Part shown: positions 1 to 8,833 of the stretch, piece after piece
Numbering within the stretch: the stretch's first letter is position 1
Layout: each line of letters starts with the position of its first letter
Source: JBBRHH01 sp963788015
Lineage (GTDB): Bacteria; Planctomycetota; Phycisphaerae; Tepidisphaerales; Tepidisphaeraceae
DNA: 64,000 nucleotides
Direction of reading: 5' to 3'
NCBI GenBank assembly: GCA_963788015.1
Contig: CAWBEY010000012.1
Span: forward strand, 1-64,000
Notes under the pieces: generated by a model
The model's input: only the letters and a program-made list of their open reading frames with translations
The model's database searches: none
Told to the model about the DNA's origin: nothing
Made by a program: the position numbers and the translations under genes

Positions 1-247
1 ACCGCCACCACGCCAAAGTTCGGATAATCCTGCCCCAGCGCCGACGCCAGACAATCCCGAATCCGCTCCCCTCATCCTTGGCCGGCACCAGAATCGTCAC
101 CCGCGGCGGCGGACTCGGCATCGCATTCGCCTGCCGAAACACCTCCGCATCCGGTTGCCCACTAAACATCGCAAACCCAAAGCCCACCCACGCCAGCGGC
201 CCCACCACGCAGTACATCAACAACAAGATGACCTGGCCAAACTCCAT
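1..247 (-). CDS. Family 2 glycosyltransferase, N-terminal fragment
   Basis: Only the first ~82 residues lie in the window; the rest runs off the left edge. The start gives a hydrophobic N-terminal segment (EFGQVILLLMYCVVGPLAWV), then VTILVPAKDEGERIRDCLASAL, the opening strand and acidic 'PAKDE' loop of GT-A family 2 transferases, followed by GQDYPNFGVVAV. The family transfers sugars from nucleotide-sugar donors; a membrane-anchored form is typical of polysaccharide or glycolipid synthesis. The frame breaks at the C-run at 68-71: one extra G on the coding strand restores the motif. The substrate cannot be told from this fragment. Confidence 0.7.
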   Translation of the reverse strand, partial: MEFGQVILLLMYCVVGPLAWVGFGFAMFSGQPDAEVFRQANAMPSPPPRVTILVPAKDEGSGFGIVWRRRWGRIIRTLAWWR

Positions 248-517
248 GCACCCACACCATCAAAACCCCACCTCCAATAATAACCCCCAATAACAACCCA
301 CCGCCATCTATCCCGTATCGGCCATTCCCATTCAACAACCCCAACCCCAAAATTCACACCCCCACCCCAAAACCGCAATCCCCGCCCCCACTCGCCGCAG
401 ATCACCACTGAACACTGAACCCTGAACCCTGAACCCTGAACCCCGAACTCTAGCCCCTAGCCCCTAGCCCCTAGCCCCCCACCCCTATCCCCCCTCCCCA
501 GTCGGTTACCTTCCCCC
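248..517. other. Intergenic, C/A-rich, divergent genes
   Basis: Spacer between the divergently transcribed glycosyltransferase and rpiA. It is strongly C-rich and holds the heptamer array described separately. No convincing promoter or RNA structure was recognised. Confidence 0.6.
408..477. repeat. Ten-unit heptanucleotide tandem array
   Basis: Ten consecutive 7-bp units with no gap: one CTGAACA, four CTGAACC, one CCGAACT, then four CTAGCCC. The unit changes halfway from CTGAACC to CTAGCCC while the 7-bp register is kept, which suggests stepwise slippage and drift. It lies about 40 bp upstream of rpiA. Related 7-bp arrays occur at 23966-23999 and 37169-37203. Confidence 0.9.
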
Positions 518-1239
518 ATGAACCCCAAGCAGCGCACAGCCGAGGCCGCCCTTGATTACGTCGCCAGTGGCATGGTCATCGGCCTGGGCACCGGTTCCAC
601 CGCCGATTTCTTCCTCCAGGCCCTGGGCGGCATGCCCTCCACGATGGCCGCCTCCGCGACATCCGCGGCGTCGCCACCCTCCCGCCAATCCGAGCCACCG
701 CGCCAACGAGCTGGGCATTCCCCTGGCCACTCTCGTCGAGTGCCCCCGCCTCGACGTCACCGTAGACGGCGCCGACGAAGTCACGCCCGATCTCAACCTC
801 ATCAAAGGGCTGGGCGGCGCACTCGTTCGCGAAAAGATCGTCGCCCAGAACTCCAGCAAGCTCGTCATCATCGCCGACGAAGGCAAATGCGTCGCAAAAC
901 TCGGCACACGCTCCCCCTTCGGATAGAGGTAATCCCATTCGCCCACGAGGCCCAGGAAAAATTCCTGCGGTCACTCGGCGCAGACCCCCCTCCTCCGCCG
1001 CGCCCCCGACGGCAACCCCTTCATCAGCGACAACGCCAACTTCATCTACGACTGCAAATTCGAGCATGGCATCGATGATCCCGCCACCCTCGAGACCGCC
1101 CTCCTCCACCGCGCACGGCATCCTCGATTCCGGCCTTTTCCTCCAAATGGCCACCACCGCCCTCATCGCCACCGACACAAATCTCAAAACCCTCCACCGC
1201 CCCATCACAAGTTCCTCCCGCCCAACCCCCCAGCCTTGA
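518..1239 (+). CDS. rpiA: Ribose-5-phosphate isomerase A (frameshifted)
   Basis: Interconverts ribose 5-phosphate and ribulose 5-phosphate in the cytosolic pentose phosphate pathway. Visible family motifs are IGLGTGSTADFFLQALG near residue 20, then LDVTVDGADEVTPDLNLIKG and GGALVREKIVAQNSSKLVIIADE, which carry the active-site Asp, Glu and Lys, and a C-terminal DNANFIYDCKFEHGIDDPATLE. The composite length of ~240 residues fits the family. At least four frame changes (about 630, 690, 920 and 990) are needed to read it. Since rpiA is normally essential and every motif survives, sequence error is likelier than decay. The start at 518 follows a C-rich leader without a clear ribosome binding site. 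Confidence 0.85.
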
Positions 1240-1446
1240 TCGACATCGCTCAGCGGCCGATGATGAAAACGGGAGTAGTTGCGATTTGGATGGTCATATG
1301 CGGAGCGGCCTGAAAAAGGAGCAGGCGTTCGGGGGAGAATCTGGTGGGGTTGGAGGTGGAGGGGCGTAAGCGGCGGGAGTAGATGGCGTATGCCTGGCCC
1401 GTACGATCCTGTATACTCGGCACGTGGGATTTAGCGGAGTGAAGTC

Positions 1447-1673
1447 ATGGTTCAAGTCGTGGCAGCCGCTTCAAGGACGGCGTTTTTAAGCCTGATGAGC
1501 ACCCCGCCCTCCTGGAGAGCACGCGGGTGCGTCTGGTCGTGGAGACGATTAACGGGGACGACTTGGCCCGCCGTGACGAATCCTGGGCAACCCTCCAACA
1601 GCTATGGAACACTTCCGATTTCGACTCACGCGGCAATCGCTTGAACCGCGAACAACTGCATGAACGCCATTGA
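1447..1673 (+). CDS. DUF104/AbrB-like antitoxin of PIN pair (frameshifted)
   Basis: Small protein of ~75 residues. After one missing T near 1477 it reads FKDGVFKPDEHPALLE followed by TRVRLVVE, the pattern of small DUF104/AbrB-type antitoxins (F.DGVFKP...L.EG.RV). The rest is charged. It has a good ribosome binding site (GGAGTGAAG) just before the ATG, and its 3' end overlaps the start of the PIN toxin by 14 bp, as expected for a translationally coupled type II toxin-antitoxin operon. Role inferred: binds and neutralises the toxin and represses the operon. Confidence 0.7.
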
Positions 1674-2077
1674 CACAAATGTTCTGCTTTATTCAGTTGA
1701 TCGCGATGAGCCGGTTAAGCAACTATCGGGCAACAGCTATTACAACAGTTACGTTCAGATGCCGAGCCGACGCTCCTTCTCTGGCAAGTGCTTGGGGAAT
1801 TGGCCCAGCAACTGCACCGCTGGCGCAATCAAGGCAGGCTGACGCCAATTGCGTTCTCTCAACACGTGCAGGCGTTTCGACACCTGTTTCCATTGACGCT
1901 GCCGAGCCCTGAGGCATTTGACTCGGCAATGAGCCTCGCACCGCGGTTCAGCTTGTCGCATTGGGACAGCATGATTCTCGGTGCCTGCGTGGCTGCCGGC
2001 ACGACGAGACTGTACACAGAAGACATGGGCGTCCACGAAAGATCGACGGCGTAGAGCTGGTCAATCCATTCACTTAA
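1660..2077 (+). CDS. PIN-domain toxin, VapC-like (frameshifted)
   Basis: Begins MNAIDTNVLLYSVDRDEPVK, the PIN-domain first strand with the catalytic Asp. After a frame change near 1720 it continues QQLLQQLRSDAEPTLLLWQV then LGELAQQLHRW, which contains the conserved Glu. The C-terminal part, FSLSHWDSMILGACVAAGT followed by LYTEDMG, supplies the remaining acidic residues of the Mg2+-dependent RNase site. A last frame change near 2040 gives the typical ending KIDGVELVNPFT with stop at 2077; the uncorrected frame stops at 2054. Known family role: RNA cleavage that arrests growth when the antitoxin is lost. Confidence 0.78.
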
Positions 2078-2405
2078 TCGTTGTATTGGGCGATCGGCCG
2101 CTTGTGATCCCCTATCCACCCAACCAGGTATAGTTCTAGCGGCACAACCGGATAGCGTCGAAATCTGATCCGTCTGAGGAACAGGAGAACGCGAAGCGGC
2201 GGACTCGGCGATATCGTTACTTTTCCATCAAACGGCTGGAGCCACCCTTGCTGGACGGCAGCAGGGCTCCTATGTTATGGGGGGGCGGAGCCGGGAAATA
2301 CATCGACCTCATACTCGCACATGCCGGACTGATACATTTTCATGGTGCATGGACGCGCAACGGAGGAAGATGCGGCTTCGAGCTGAGTTTTCTAACTAAA
2401 GGCGT

Positions 2406-2710
2406 TTTATGACGTTCCCGGCTCGCCAAACAGCGGCCGATATGCTGTTCGCGAAAAGGATCACGTGTATAACATTTTGATCCAGGTCCGAAATGATGGT
2501 CTTCGCGGGAAATCGATTGATGAAAAGCCTGTTGTAGATTTTAAGACGGACTTTACGCAAATGTGCCTGTTGGCACGATCGCCGCTTGTCACCACGATGA
2601 TCACATTGGGCTTGGAGACCACTTGGGCCGCCGTGGTTTATCATTCAGCCGAGGTTATTGAGATAACTGGTGTGGGCAAGATCGACGCGATCCCGGCGGC
2701 GAAGCGATGA
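2406..2710 (+). CDS. Unrecognised small protein fragment
   Basis: An open stretch of ~100 residues reads YDVPGSPNSGRYAVREKDHV, YNILIQVRNDGLRGKSIDEK and, at the end, VIEITGVGKIDAIPAAKR. Composition looks protein-like, but I do not recognise a family. No ATG is available in frame because an in-frame stop lies just upstream of 2406; translation could begin at GTG 2465, or an upstream frameshift may hide the start. It may be the 3' end of a degraded gene. Confidence 0.3.
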
Positions 2711-3397
2711 AAATTTCGATGCGGTCCAGAAGATAACCCTTCGAGAGAATTACTAACGCGAGCGCTGGCGTCCGCCGGAACCCGTCGTGTTTCCGGATGG
2801 ATTACGAAGGTGGGATGATTGAGTTAATGCAGGTTCCATTCGAACAATAAAGGGAGGGGGGTTTCACGCGTTTTTCTTTCGCGCATGCCCCGTCGAATGA
2901 TTAGCCTGCACCGTCGGCAATCGCGCCGATTCGGGTTCAGATTTTGGAAGCTTCGGCGTCCGAAGTCATGGGGGGAGTGGGCGGACGGGATACAGCTTTA
3001 GAGGGGGGCTTGCACGTTATTCGAGAGACGAGTGGAGCCCTTAGTCGATAACGAGCGATTTCAGTGGCCGAGAGCAGCATCAGGTGGGGCAACCGGGCGG
3101 GGGACGATCGGGAGGAGTGGAAACCTTGTTGCTGGCGGGGCGCGGGCCAGTTAGCTTCCGCTTTATGCGACACATGGATCCTGGGAGTGTGCGGCACTTG
3201 GGGTGGTAATGAGCGGGAGAGCGGCTAGGGCGGGAAATATTTTCGATGATGATTGGACACCGCCGGCTGCAAAGGTCGTGGGAGCCGGGTGATGGTGACG
3301 CCTGCGACCAAGCCGGTGGGGGTGGAGGTTTGCACCGCCAACGAAGCCGGTAAAGGGTGTGGGCCGGATGTTGTGCAGGTGAATCCGGTGGGCCCGT
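2711..3397. other. Region without a recognisable gene
   Basis: About 690 bp with short open frames only. Given the frameshift density here, it could be the N-terminal part of the SUMF1 protein that follows, but I could not reconstruct a convincing signal peptide or domain. No repeat or RNA element was recognised. Confidence 0.5.
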
Positions 3398-5000
3398 TTG
3401 ATAAATCCTCCTGCTGCCCCAGGGGCGGAGGGCGATTCCGGGGAAGGTGGACCAGGCAAGGTCACGGGGAAGTTGATGACGGAGGTTTATTCCAAGGAAC
3501 TGAAGGATGCAGACTCCACAGCACGGCGGGCCGCTGGCGGAGAAACTGGTGGGGGAGGCGGGGGAAGCTTGGGGATGAGGTCCTTCGGATAAGTTTGTCG
3601 TGCTGGGCGGGGCGATCGAGGCGGCTAAGGAAGGTGGGGGAGCCTGCCGCTGTGCTTTAAGGCGGCCGACGCGATGGCCCGCGGGGTTCGAAATCGATCC
3701 GGTGGCAGTCAAAGCAGACGCGGCCCTCGAAGGACGGGACCATCAAGACGGATGCGGACGCCGCTTTGCGAGCGAGAACGTGCAGGCAGGGCTGGACTTG
3801 ATGGGGCAGTTGCAGGCGATGGGATGATCTGGATGGTGCGAGCAAGAGCTGGGCACGATGCTGCAAAAGGCGGCGGCCACGCCGGCCCTCAAGACGCAGG
3901 TACTGACAAAAACCAAGGAGGTGGAGGAGATTCGGGCGGCGCGATAAGCTGAAGCCGGCGATCGAGAAGCTGGCTGCGTCACCGGAGGATGTGGCGGAAA
4001 TTTGGCGGTGGGGAGCTTCGTGTGTTTTTATCAGCGGGACTGGGAGAAGGGATTGCCAATGCTGGCGAAGGGGGATGATGCAAAACTAAAGGCCGCGGCG
4101 GTGACGGATCTGGCCGCTGGGGATGATGCCCAGAAGCAGTATGCCGCGGCGGGGATGTGGTGGGAATTGGCAGAGCGGCGACGCGGCCAATAAATCGCGT
4201 ATGCGGGAGAGGGCGAGCTATTGGTATGGGATAGTGGCGCGCAAAGCTAGCGGGTGGAAGGGCTGGCGGAGAAGAGGATGACATCGGCTCCGCCGTCGGC
4301 GGTCGCGGCACCATCGGCGCCGCGAGTCGACGAATAGCATTGGCATGAAGTTCGTCCGCATTGAACCGGGCGAGTTTGTCATGGGCAGCCCGGAGAACGA
4401 AGCAGCGCAACAAGGACGAGACCCAGCACAAAGTGAAGCTGACAAAAGCATTCATGATGGCAACGACTCACGTGACCCAGGCGCAGTGGAAAGCCGTCAT
4501 GGGTACCGTACCCAGCCACTTCAAGGGCGACAATCTGCCGGTGGAGAAGGTGACTTGGGATGATGCGGTGCAGTTTTGCGCAAAAACTGAGCACAAAGGA
4601 AGGTAAAAAATATCGATTGCCAACCGAGGCCGAATGGGAGTACGCCTGCCTGCGCGGGAACCACCGGCGAGTTCGGAGGTTCAGGCAACCTTGACGAAAT
4701 GGGGTGGCATTCTGGCAATGCGGATAAACAGACCCATCCGGTTGGGCAGAAGAAACCCAACGCATGGGGTTTGTATGACATGCACGGGAACGTGTGGCAA
4801 TGGTGCACCGATGTATACGCCGCCTACCCCGATGGCGCGGTAACCGATCCAAAAGTCGAAAAAGACGGAGAAGGGCGCATCTGCGCGGCGGCTCGTGGAC
4901 TTACGGTTCCCGCGATTGCCGCTCTGCCAACCGTTTTGGGAGCCCACCAAGCCGCCGGGATAACGACGTAGGATTCCGGTTCTGCTTGGAAGTACAGTAA
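3398..5000 (+). CDS. Formylglycine-generating-enzyme (SUMF1) domain protein, many frameshifts
   Basis: The N-terminal half, read across several frames, is a helical repeat region (KLMTEVYSKELKDAD, AEKLVGEAGEAWGDE, FVVLGGAIEAAKE, NVQAGLDLMGQLQAMD, AVGSFVCFYQRDWEKGLPML) of a type seen in planctomycete exoproteins. After a Pro/Ala linker near 4290 comes the SUMF1/FGE-sulfatase domain: IGMKFVRIEPGEFVMGSPEN, VTQAQWKAVMG, LPVEKVTWDDAVQFC, YRLPTEAEWEYA, NAWGLYDMHGNVWQWC, and finally RGGSWTYGSRDCRSANR then VGFRF. In characterised enzymes this fold oxidises a sulfatase Cys to formylglycine; many bacterial members do other jobs. At least eight single-base frame changes are needed. The true start is not visible and 3398 is only where coding becomes recognisable. 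Confidence 0.75.
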
Positions 5001-5329
5001 TTGCGAGTCCGACAAGGGGACTCCGCGTCTGCGACTTTCCCCACCAGTATCTCCGCCAAGACAAGGATAATGGGTCATTTCAGTCATTCATTATTGTCCG
5101 CCGCCCCGGCCTATCCCCTCCACGCCCCCAGCCCGGCCACCTCCCCACAACCCTCCTCCGGCCCCCACGCCGCTCCCCCTCCACCGCCCCAAATCTCCCC
5201 CCACCAAACCCTCCTCTTTCATGAAGATTCGTGCGATTCGTTGCAAGTGTTTTCGCCAGATTTCCCTTGCACTCCCCCACCCTATAAGACACGAGCCCTA
5301 CTGCATCCAGCTATAAATGATCCCACCAC

Positions 5330-6223
5330 TCACCGCACCCCAATCGCCCCCAGCCACTCCACGCCGCCTCCGGCCACGCCTTCGCCTCCTTCGTGCAACG
5401 CAGCCCATACCCATGCCCGCCCGTCGCGTACATCAGCAGCTTGTTCGGGGCCTTCGCCGCGTCCAGCGCCGCGTGATACACCCGGCTCCCGGCCGCATGA
5501 GTCTTGTCGTCCTCGCTATGCACGATCAGCGTCGGCGGCACCTTCTCATCCACCGGCAGTTCCGCGCTCAGCTTCCCGTCCTTCTCCAGATACGCCGGAT
5601 AAACCAGCACCGCGAAATCAGGCCGGCAGCTCTGCTCATCCACCCCATCCACCGCCGCATACGCCCGCTCCCCATACCGCGTGCTCGCCTTGGCCGCCAG
5701 ATTCCCCCCGCCGAAAACCCCATCACCCCCAGCCGCTTCGGATCCACCCCCCATTCGCCCGCCCGCGCCGCACAGACTGATCGCCCGCTGCACGTCCTGT
5801 AGCGCCCCTCCCGATTATTCGGCACCCGATACTTCAGCACCAGCGCCGCCACCCCCGCCGAATTCAGCCACGCCGCAACCTCCGTCCCCTCCTTGTCCAT
5901 CACCACGTACCCATATCCGCCCCCCGGACAAACCACCACCGCCGGCCGCGCCTCCCCCTTCCCCCCCAACTGCCCCCCCGCCGCAAACACCGTCACCGTC
6001 GGCCGACTCACCTCCGTCACCCGCCGAACACCATCCCCGCTCTTCGGCCGCTCCCCCTCCGGCTGCGTCGCCTCCCGCCCCGGCATCTTCCCCTCCGGCC
6101 AAACCTCCGCCACCACCCCCACCCCCGGCCCCGCCCCCGGCCGAGTCGCCTGCCCCCAAGCCTCCCCCCGATCATGAACAAGACCACCACCACCACCGCG
6201 CAACCCGCTATATGATGTTTCAT
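5330..6223 (-). CDS. Secreted alpha/beta-hydrolase esterase, BD-FAE/acetylxylan-esterase-like (frameshifted)
   Basis: Starts MKHHIAGCAVVVVVLFMIGG, a signal peptide, then a low-complexity linker, then WPEGKMPGREATQPEGERPK. Family motifs follow: RPAVVVCPGGGYGYVVMDKE (oxyanion loop), WLNSAGVAALVLKYRVPN, KRLGVMGFSAGG with the nucleophile Ser, VPPTLIVHSEDDKT with the acid Asp, and GGHGYGL with the catalytic His. This is the planctomycete/Bacteroidetes type of xylan- or acetyl-ester hydrolase. Frame changes fall near 5790, 5720 and 5360; correcting the last gives the end WLGAIGVR with stop at 5330. Another in-frame ATG lies slightly upstream, but 6223 gives the better signal peptide. Converges on the SUMF1 gene. 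Confidence 0.75.
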
Positions 6224-6409
6224 TCCTATCCCTTTCATCTCGGGCCTGAAGCAATCTCCCCCAAACGACCAATCGTACACGACATCTCGCCGAAACATCG
6301 CTTCCACGGCCTGATCGGGGCTGGCCAAAGCTTCTCGATCAGCGTCGCTGAAAGTCGTTTCCGTTGCGAATCTCAGGATGATATGATCCACGTAGAAAAA
6401 GGAACCCAA

Positions 6410-6667
6410 ATGGTCAGTCAAAATGTCGATCGGGTTCTCAAGCAGGTGCAGACGCTCACGCCCACCGAGCAACGGCTATTGCTGAATTTAATTTCCCAGC
6501 TTCCACCAACAGCCCCCCCGCCTCAAACCCCAGACCAGATTCTGCTTTCACGCGGCGTCCTTCGGTCGATCCCAGCCGGCAAGGATCCGGCCCGCCTGCA
6601 CGCCTGGCACCCGGCGGAAATCGAAGGAAAGCCGCTCTCTCAAACGATCATCGAGGAGCGCCGCTAA
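6410..6667 (+). CDS. Putative antitoxin of VapC-like pair
   Basis: 85 residues, beginning MVSQNVDRVLKQVQTLTPTE and ending with EIEGKPLSQTIIEERR. Helical, with a QTLTPTEQRLLLNLIS segment common in small PIN-partner antitoxins. The ATG at 6410 has an AAAAAGGA ribosome binding site about 7 bp upstream; a longer in-frame start at 6384 lacks one. Its stop is directly followed by the toxin ATG (TAAATG), so the two are translationally coupled. The antitoxin role is inferred from position and size. Confidence 0.65.
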   Translation: MVSQNVDRVLKQVQTLTPTEQRLLLNLISQLPPTAPPPQTPDQILLSRGVLRSIPAGKDPARLHAWHPAEIEGKPLSQTIIEERR

Positions 6668-7126
6668 ATGGCTGGGCTCTTCCTCGACAGCAGTGCCATT
6701 GCAAAGCGATATGTGCGTGAAACAGGATCAGCCTGGATTGATGGACTATTTGACCCAAACGCGAAGAATCGAATTTATATCTCCAACGTGACCGGCGTCG
6801 AGGTCGTAGCGGCCATCTCGCGTCGTTCGCACAACCTCCGCCCCGCGAACCAGATCCAATTGCTTATCGCTGAATTTCCGAATCACTACTTGAATCTGTT
6901 CCGAATTATCCAGACTGATGAAACGCTGCTTTTCAGAGCAATGGATCTTGCCCAAAAGCATCGCCTGCGCGGCTACGATGCGCTGCAACTATCAGCAGCG
7001 TTTGAGGTCCATTCCGCCTATTTGGCGACTGCTGAGCCCGCGGTACTGATTTCCGCCGACGAAGAACTCAACGCTGCTGCCCTGGCTGAAGGTCTACTGG
7101 TGCAAAATCCGAATCAGTATCCATAA
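6668..7126 (+). CDS. PIN-domain toxin, VapC-like
   Basis: Intact 152-residue PIN protein. LFLDSSAIAKRYVRETGS has the first catalytic Asp; ISNVTGVEVVAAISRRS has the conserved Glu; LRGYDALQLSAAFEV and VLISADEELNAAALAEGL supply the remaining acidic residues. Length and order match the VapC 'LDSSAI/VKRY' subgroup. Known family role: Mg2+-dependent endoribonuclease. It is one of the few genes in the first 8 kb with no frame change. Confidence 0.85.
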   Translation: MAGLFLDSSAIAKRYVRETGSAWIDGLFDPNAKNRIYISNVTGVEVVAAISRRSHNLRPANQIQLLIAEFPNHYLNLFRIIQTDETLLFRAMDLAQKHRLRGYDALQLSAAFEVHSAYLATAEPAVLISADEELNAAALAEGLLVQNPNQYP

Positions 7127-7606
7127 TCCGTCTCCACCGCTTCCCTCCGACCAATTTTTGATCCATTCCGCAGTGCCCGTGGAGGTTTTGCCGGCACTGC
7201 AATAACGGCGGCGCGGCCTCATCCGTGGCCCTTCGCCCATTCCTTTCGCTCACACCCCACCTCCGCCCCCTCCCCATCCGCGTCCACCCGCGGCCAAAAT
7301 AGTCCGAGAATTCCCTTGACTCCCCTCCCCCATCTGATGGGGTTATGTCAGTTTCCACTGGGGAAGCTCCGGACAGCCAAAAGGGAGGGAACAACCGCTC
7401 TCTCCCTCAAAGCCAGCCGCAGTGTTCTTTCAGAAGTGAATAGCTTCAAGACCGGAGTCCCGCATGCATATCCGGGGCCTCCCCCCTTTTGTCTTTCGTC
7501 ATTTGGGATTTCGATTCGGGGACTCGATTTCGGAATTCGGACTCTATCGCGGCCAAATAAAACTTCGGCGGTGCATCTTGCTTGTCTTCCCCCGCGCTCG
7601 AAGTGG
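7127..7606. other. Intergenic between VapC-like pair and hicA
   Basis: About 480 bp with no credible gene. It contains a short CCCC/GGGG hairpin around 7325-7340 and a run of loosely repeated ATTTCG/TTCGG words at 7497-7540 that may be a decayed short tandem array. Nothing else was recognised. Confidence 0.5.
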
Positions 7607-7824
7607 CTATAGGTCGTTGAACACTGCGACATCTATCCCCATCTCCCGGACAATGGCGCGGAGGGTGCCGATCGGTACATCGCCGGCATGTCGTGGAATG
7701 GGGATCGTGAGGTTTCTGGCCGCGAAATAATAAACGGAGTGGCGGCTGGTGCGGATTTCGACATAACCGGCGCGACGTGTTTTCGCGCCAGTTCCCGATA
7801 CGAAATTCGGATCAGCTTAGGCAT
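7607..7824 (-). CDS. hicA: HicA-type mRNA interferase toxin (frameshifted)
   Basis: After one frame change near 7775 it reads MPKLIRISYRELARK, then RAGYVEIRTSRHSVYYF, NLTIPIPRHAGDVPIGTLRA and IVREMGIDVAVFNDL. This matches HicA (YcfA fold): an N-terminal RELxxxLxxAG motif, a catalytic His in the 'xSRHxxY' strand, and the 'IPRHaGdvPiGTLRaIlre' C-terminal helix. About 72 residues, normal for the family. It is downstream of and overlaps hicB by 8 bp. Known role: ribosome-independent mRNA cleavage. Confidence 0.85.
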
Positions 7825-8055
7825 GAACGGCGTGCCGATAGACATTCACGCCTGTGTAACGCGACTTGCGAAGTTTAGTCGCCCCCACCTTGTGCCGCGC
7901 TTCGAGACAGCTTTCGATGGCATCCACCGCGTTGCGATAGGCCTGGCGGAGGGTTTTTCCAGAGGCGATGCAGCCGGGAATGGCTGGGACCTCGCAGTGA
8001 AATAGCCGTCCTCGTCCTGATAATAATCGATCTCGAAGTCCTGGTACGTTTTCAC
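7817..8055 (-). CDS. hicB: HicB-type antitoxin (frameshifted)
   Basis: Composite reading: KTYQDFEIDYYQDEDGYFTA then EVPAIPGCIASGKTLRQAYR, NAVDAIESCLEARH and a basic tail. This is the partially degraded RNase-H-like fold of HicB antitoxins ('DGYFvAevPaipGciasGkTleEA'). One frame change lies near 8000. The start is either GTG at 8055 in the corrected frame or the ATG at 8059. The gene order here is hicB then hicA, with overlap; the product should block HicA and autoregulate. Confidence 0.8.
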
Positions 8056-8465
8056 GCATGAGATTATATCACATTCCGCATTAGAGAAAATGCCACGCTC
8101 GCATAGCAACGTGCGGCAAGTCACGACATGAACCCGAAAAACGCGAAATCAGGAACTGCTGCATGGACGGGCAACGGTACAGAACACAACCTCCCCCCAC
8201 GCCCCTCCAAAAAAAGATAAGGCGTCATTCAGTCATTGCCCACCGCCCCTCCCCTGCCCCCACACCAAATCCGTCCCACAAACCCCCTCCATCAGCATTA
8301 ATCTGTGTTCATCAATAGCCAGCCAAAAGAAACATTTTCGTTGACATCACCCTAACATACTTCATACAATACATTCAGCATCGAGCATCTTCCGGGGGAA
8401 CCCCATGCCCGCTACATCCCATCCCACCAGCCGATTCAAACCCATCCATCACATCCCCTCCTTCT

Positions 8466-8489
8466 TCGTGCCTTCGTGCTCTCGTGGTG
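8466..8489. repeat. Octanucleotide tandem array, copy A
   Basis: Three 8-bp units in register: TCGTGCCT, TCGTGCTC, TCGTGGTG. The same word (TYCGTGCC, period 8) recurs at 8810-8833 and 38162-38185 in the same orientation. Confidence 0.7.
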
Positions 8490-8511
8490 CATCTTCTTCC
8501 CCCTCCAGCCT

Positions 8512-8621
8512 GTGTTGGTTACGTGTCGATCGTGTGCTCGTTATGTGCTGGTTAGGTGTCGATTGGTGGTCGGTTACGTGTCGGTCATGTGTCGGTTGTG
8601 TGTCGGTTAGTGGTCGCTTTT
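8512..8621. repeat. Ten-unit 11-bp tandem array
   Basis: Ten 11-bp units run without a gap. Examples: GTGTTGGTTAC, GTGCTGGTTAG, GTGTCGGTCAT, GTGTCGGTTGT, GTGTCGGTTAG, and finally TGGTCGCTTTT. The consensus is near GTGTCGGTTAN. Units differ at one to four positions yet never leave the 11-bp register. Immediately downstream is the box TTTTGGCCTAACCCCTTGTC (8632 onward), which also follows an 11-bp array near 43653. Confidence 0.9.
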
Positions 8622-8631
8622 TGCAAGCCAC

Positions 8632-8669
8632 TTTTGGCCTAACCCCTTGTCAATCCTCACCCCCCTCCC
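8632..8669. repeat. Dispersed intergenic box, copy 1
   Basis: TTTTGGCCTAACCCCTTGTC followed by AATCCTCACCCCCCTCCC. It matches 43704-43743 (TTTTGGCCTACACCCTTGTC then ACTCCTCAATCCCCTCTCCC) at nearly all positions over ~38 bp. Both copies sit directly after an 11-bp-period array in non-coding DNA. Confidence 0.75.
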
Positions 8670-8809
8670 AAAACCATCCCGCAACTCATTTACAACAACC
8701 CAAAACCCACCCAAACCGATCACCTCCCCGCGGCTCCTCGCCGCATTTCCGCTCTTTCGGGAAATGGCACGCGTCTCAGCTCCTCCGGCGGTAAACTCCT
8801 CTCCTCCTC

Positions 8810-8833
8810 TCGTGCCCTCCGTGCCTCCGTGGC
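8810..8833. repeat. Octanucleotide tandem array, copy B
   Basis: Units TCGTGCCC, TCCGTGCC, TCCGTGGC in an exact 8-bp register, about 100 bp before the ald start. Same word and orientation as 8466-8489 and 38162-38185. Confidence 0.7.

Noticed and set aside
1405..1420. TATACT promoter for the first PIN pair
   Set aside because: A TATACT lies at about 1411, but no acceptable -35 word stands 16-18 bp upstream, so it is not listed as a promoter.
5681..6667. 328-codon plus-strand frame rich in Pro/Ser
   Set aside because: Its first ~240 codons are the antisense of the esterase gene; only the last 85 codons (from 6410) are the real antitoxin.
7497..7540. Another 7-bp array of TTCGG words
   Set aside because: Words recur but the 7-bp register is not kept over more than two units, so it is not counted with the clear arrays.
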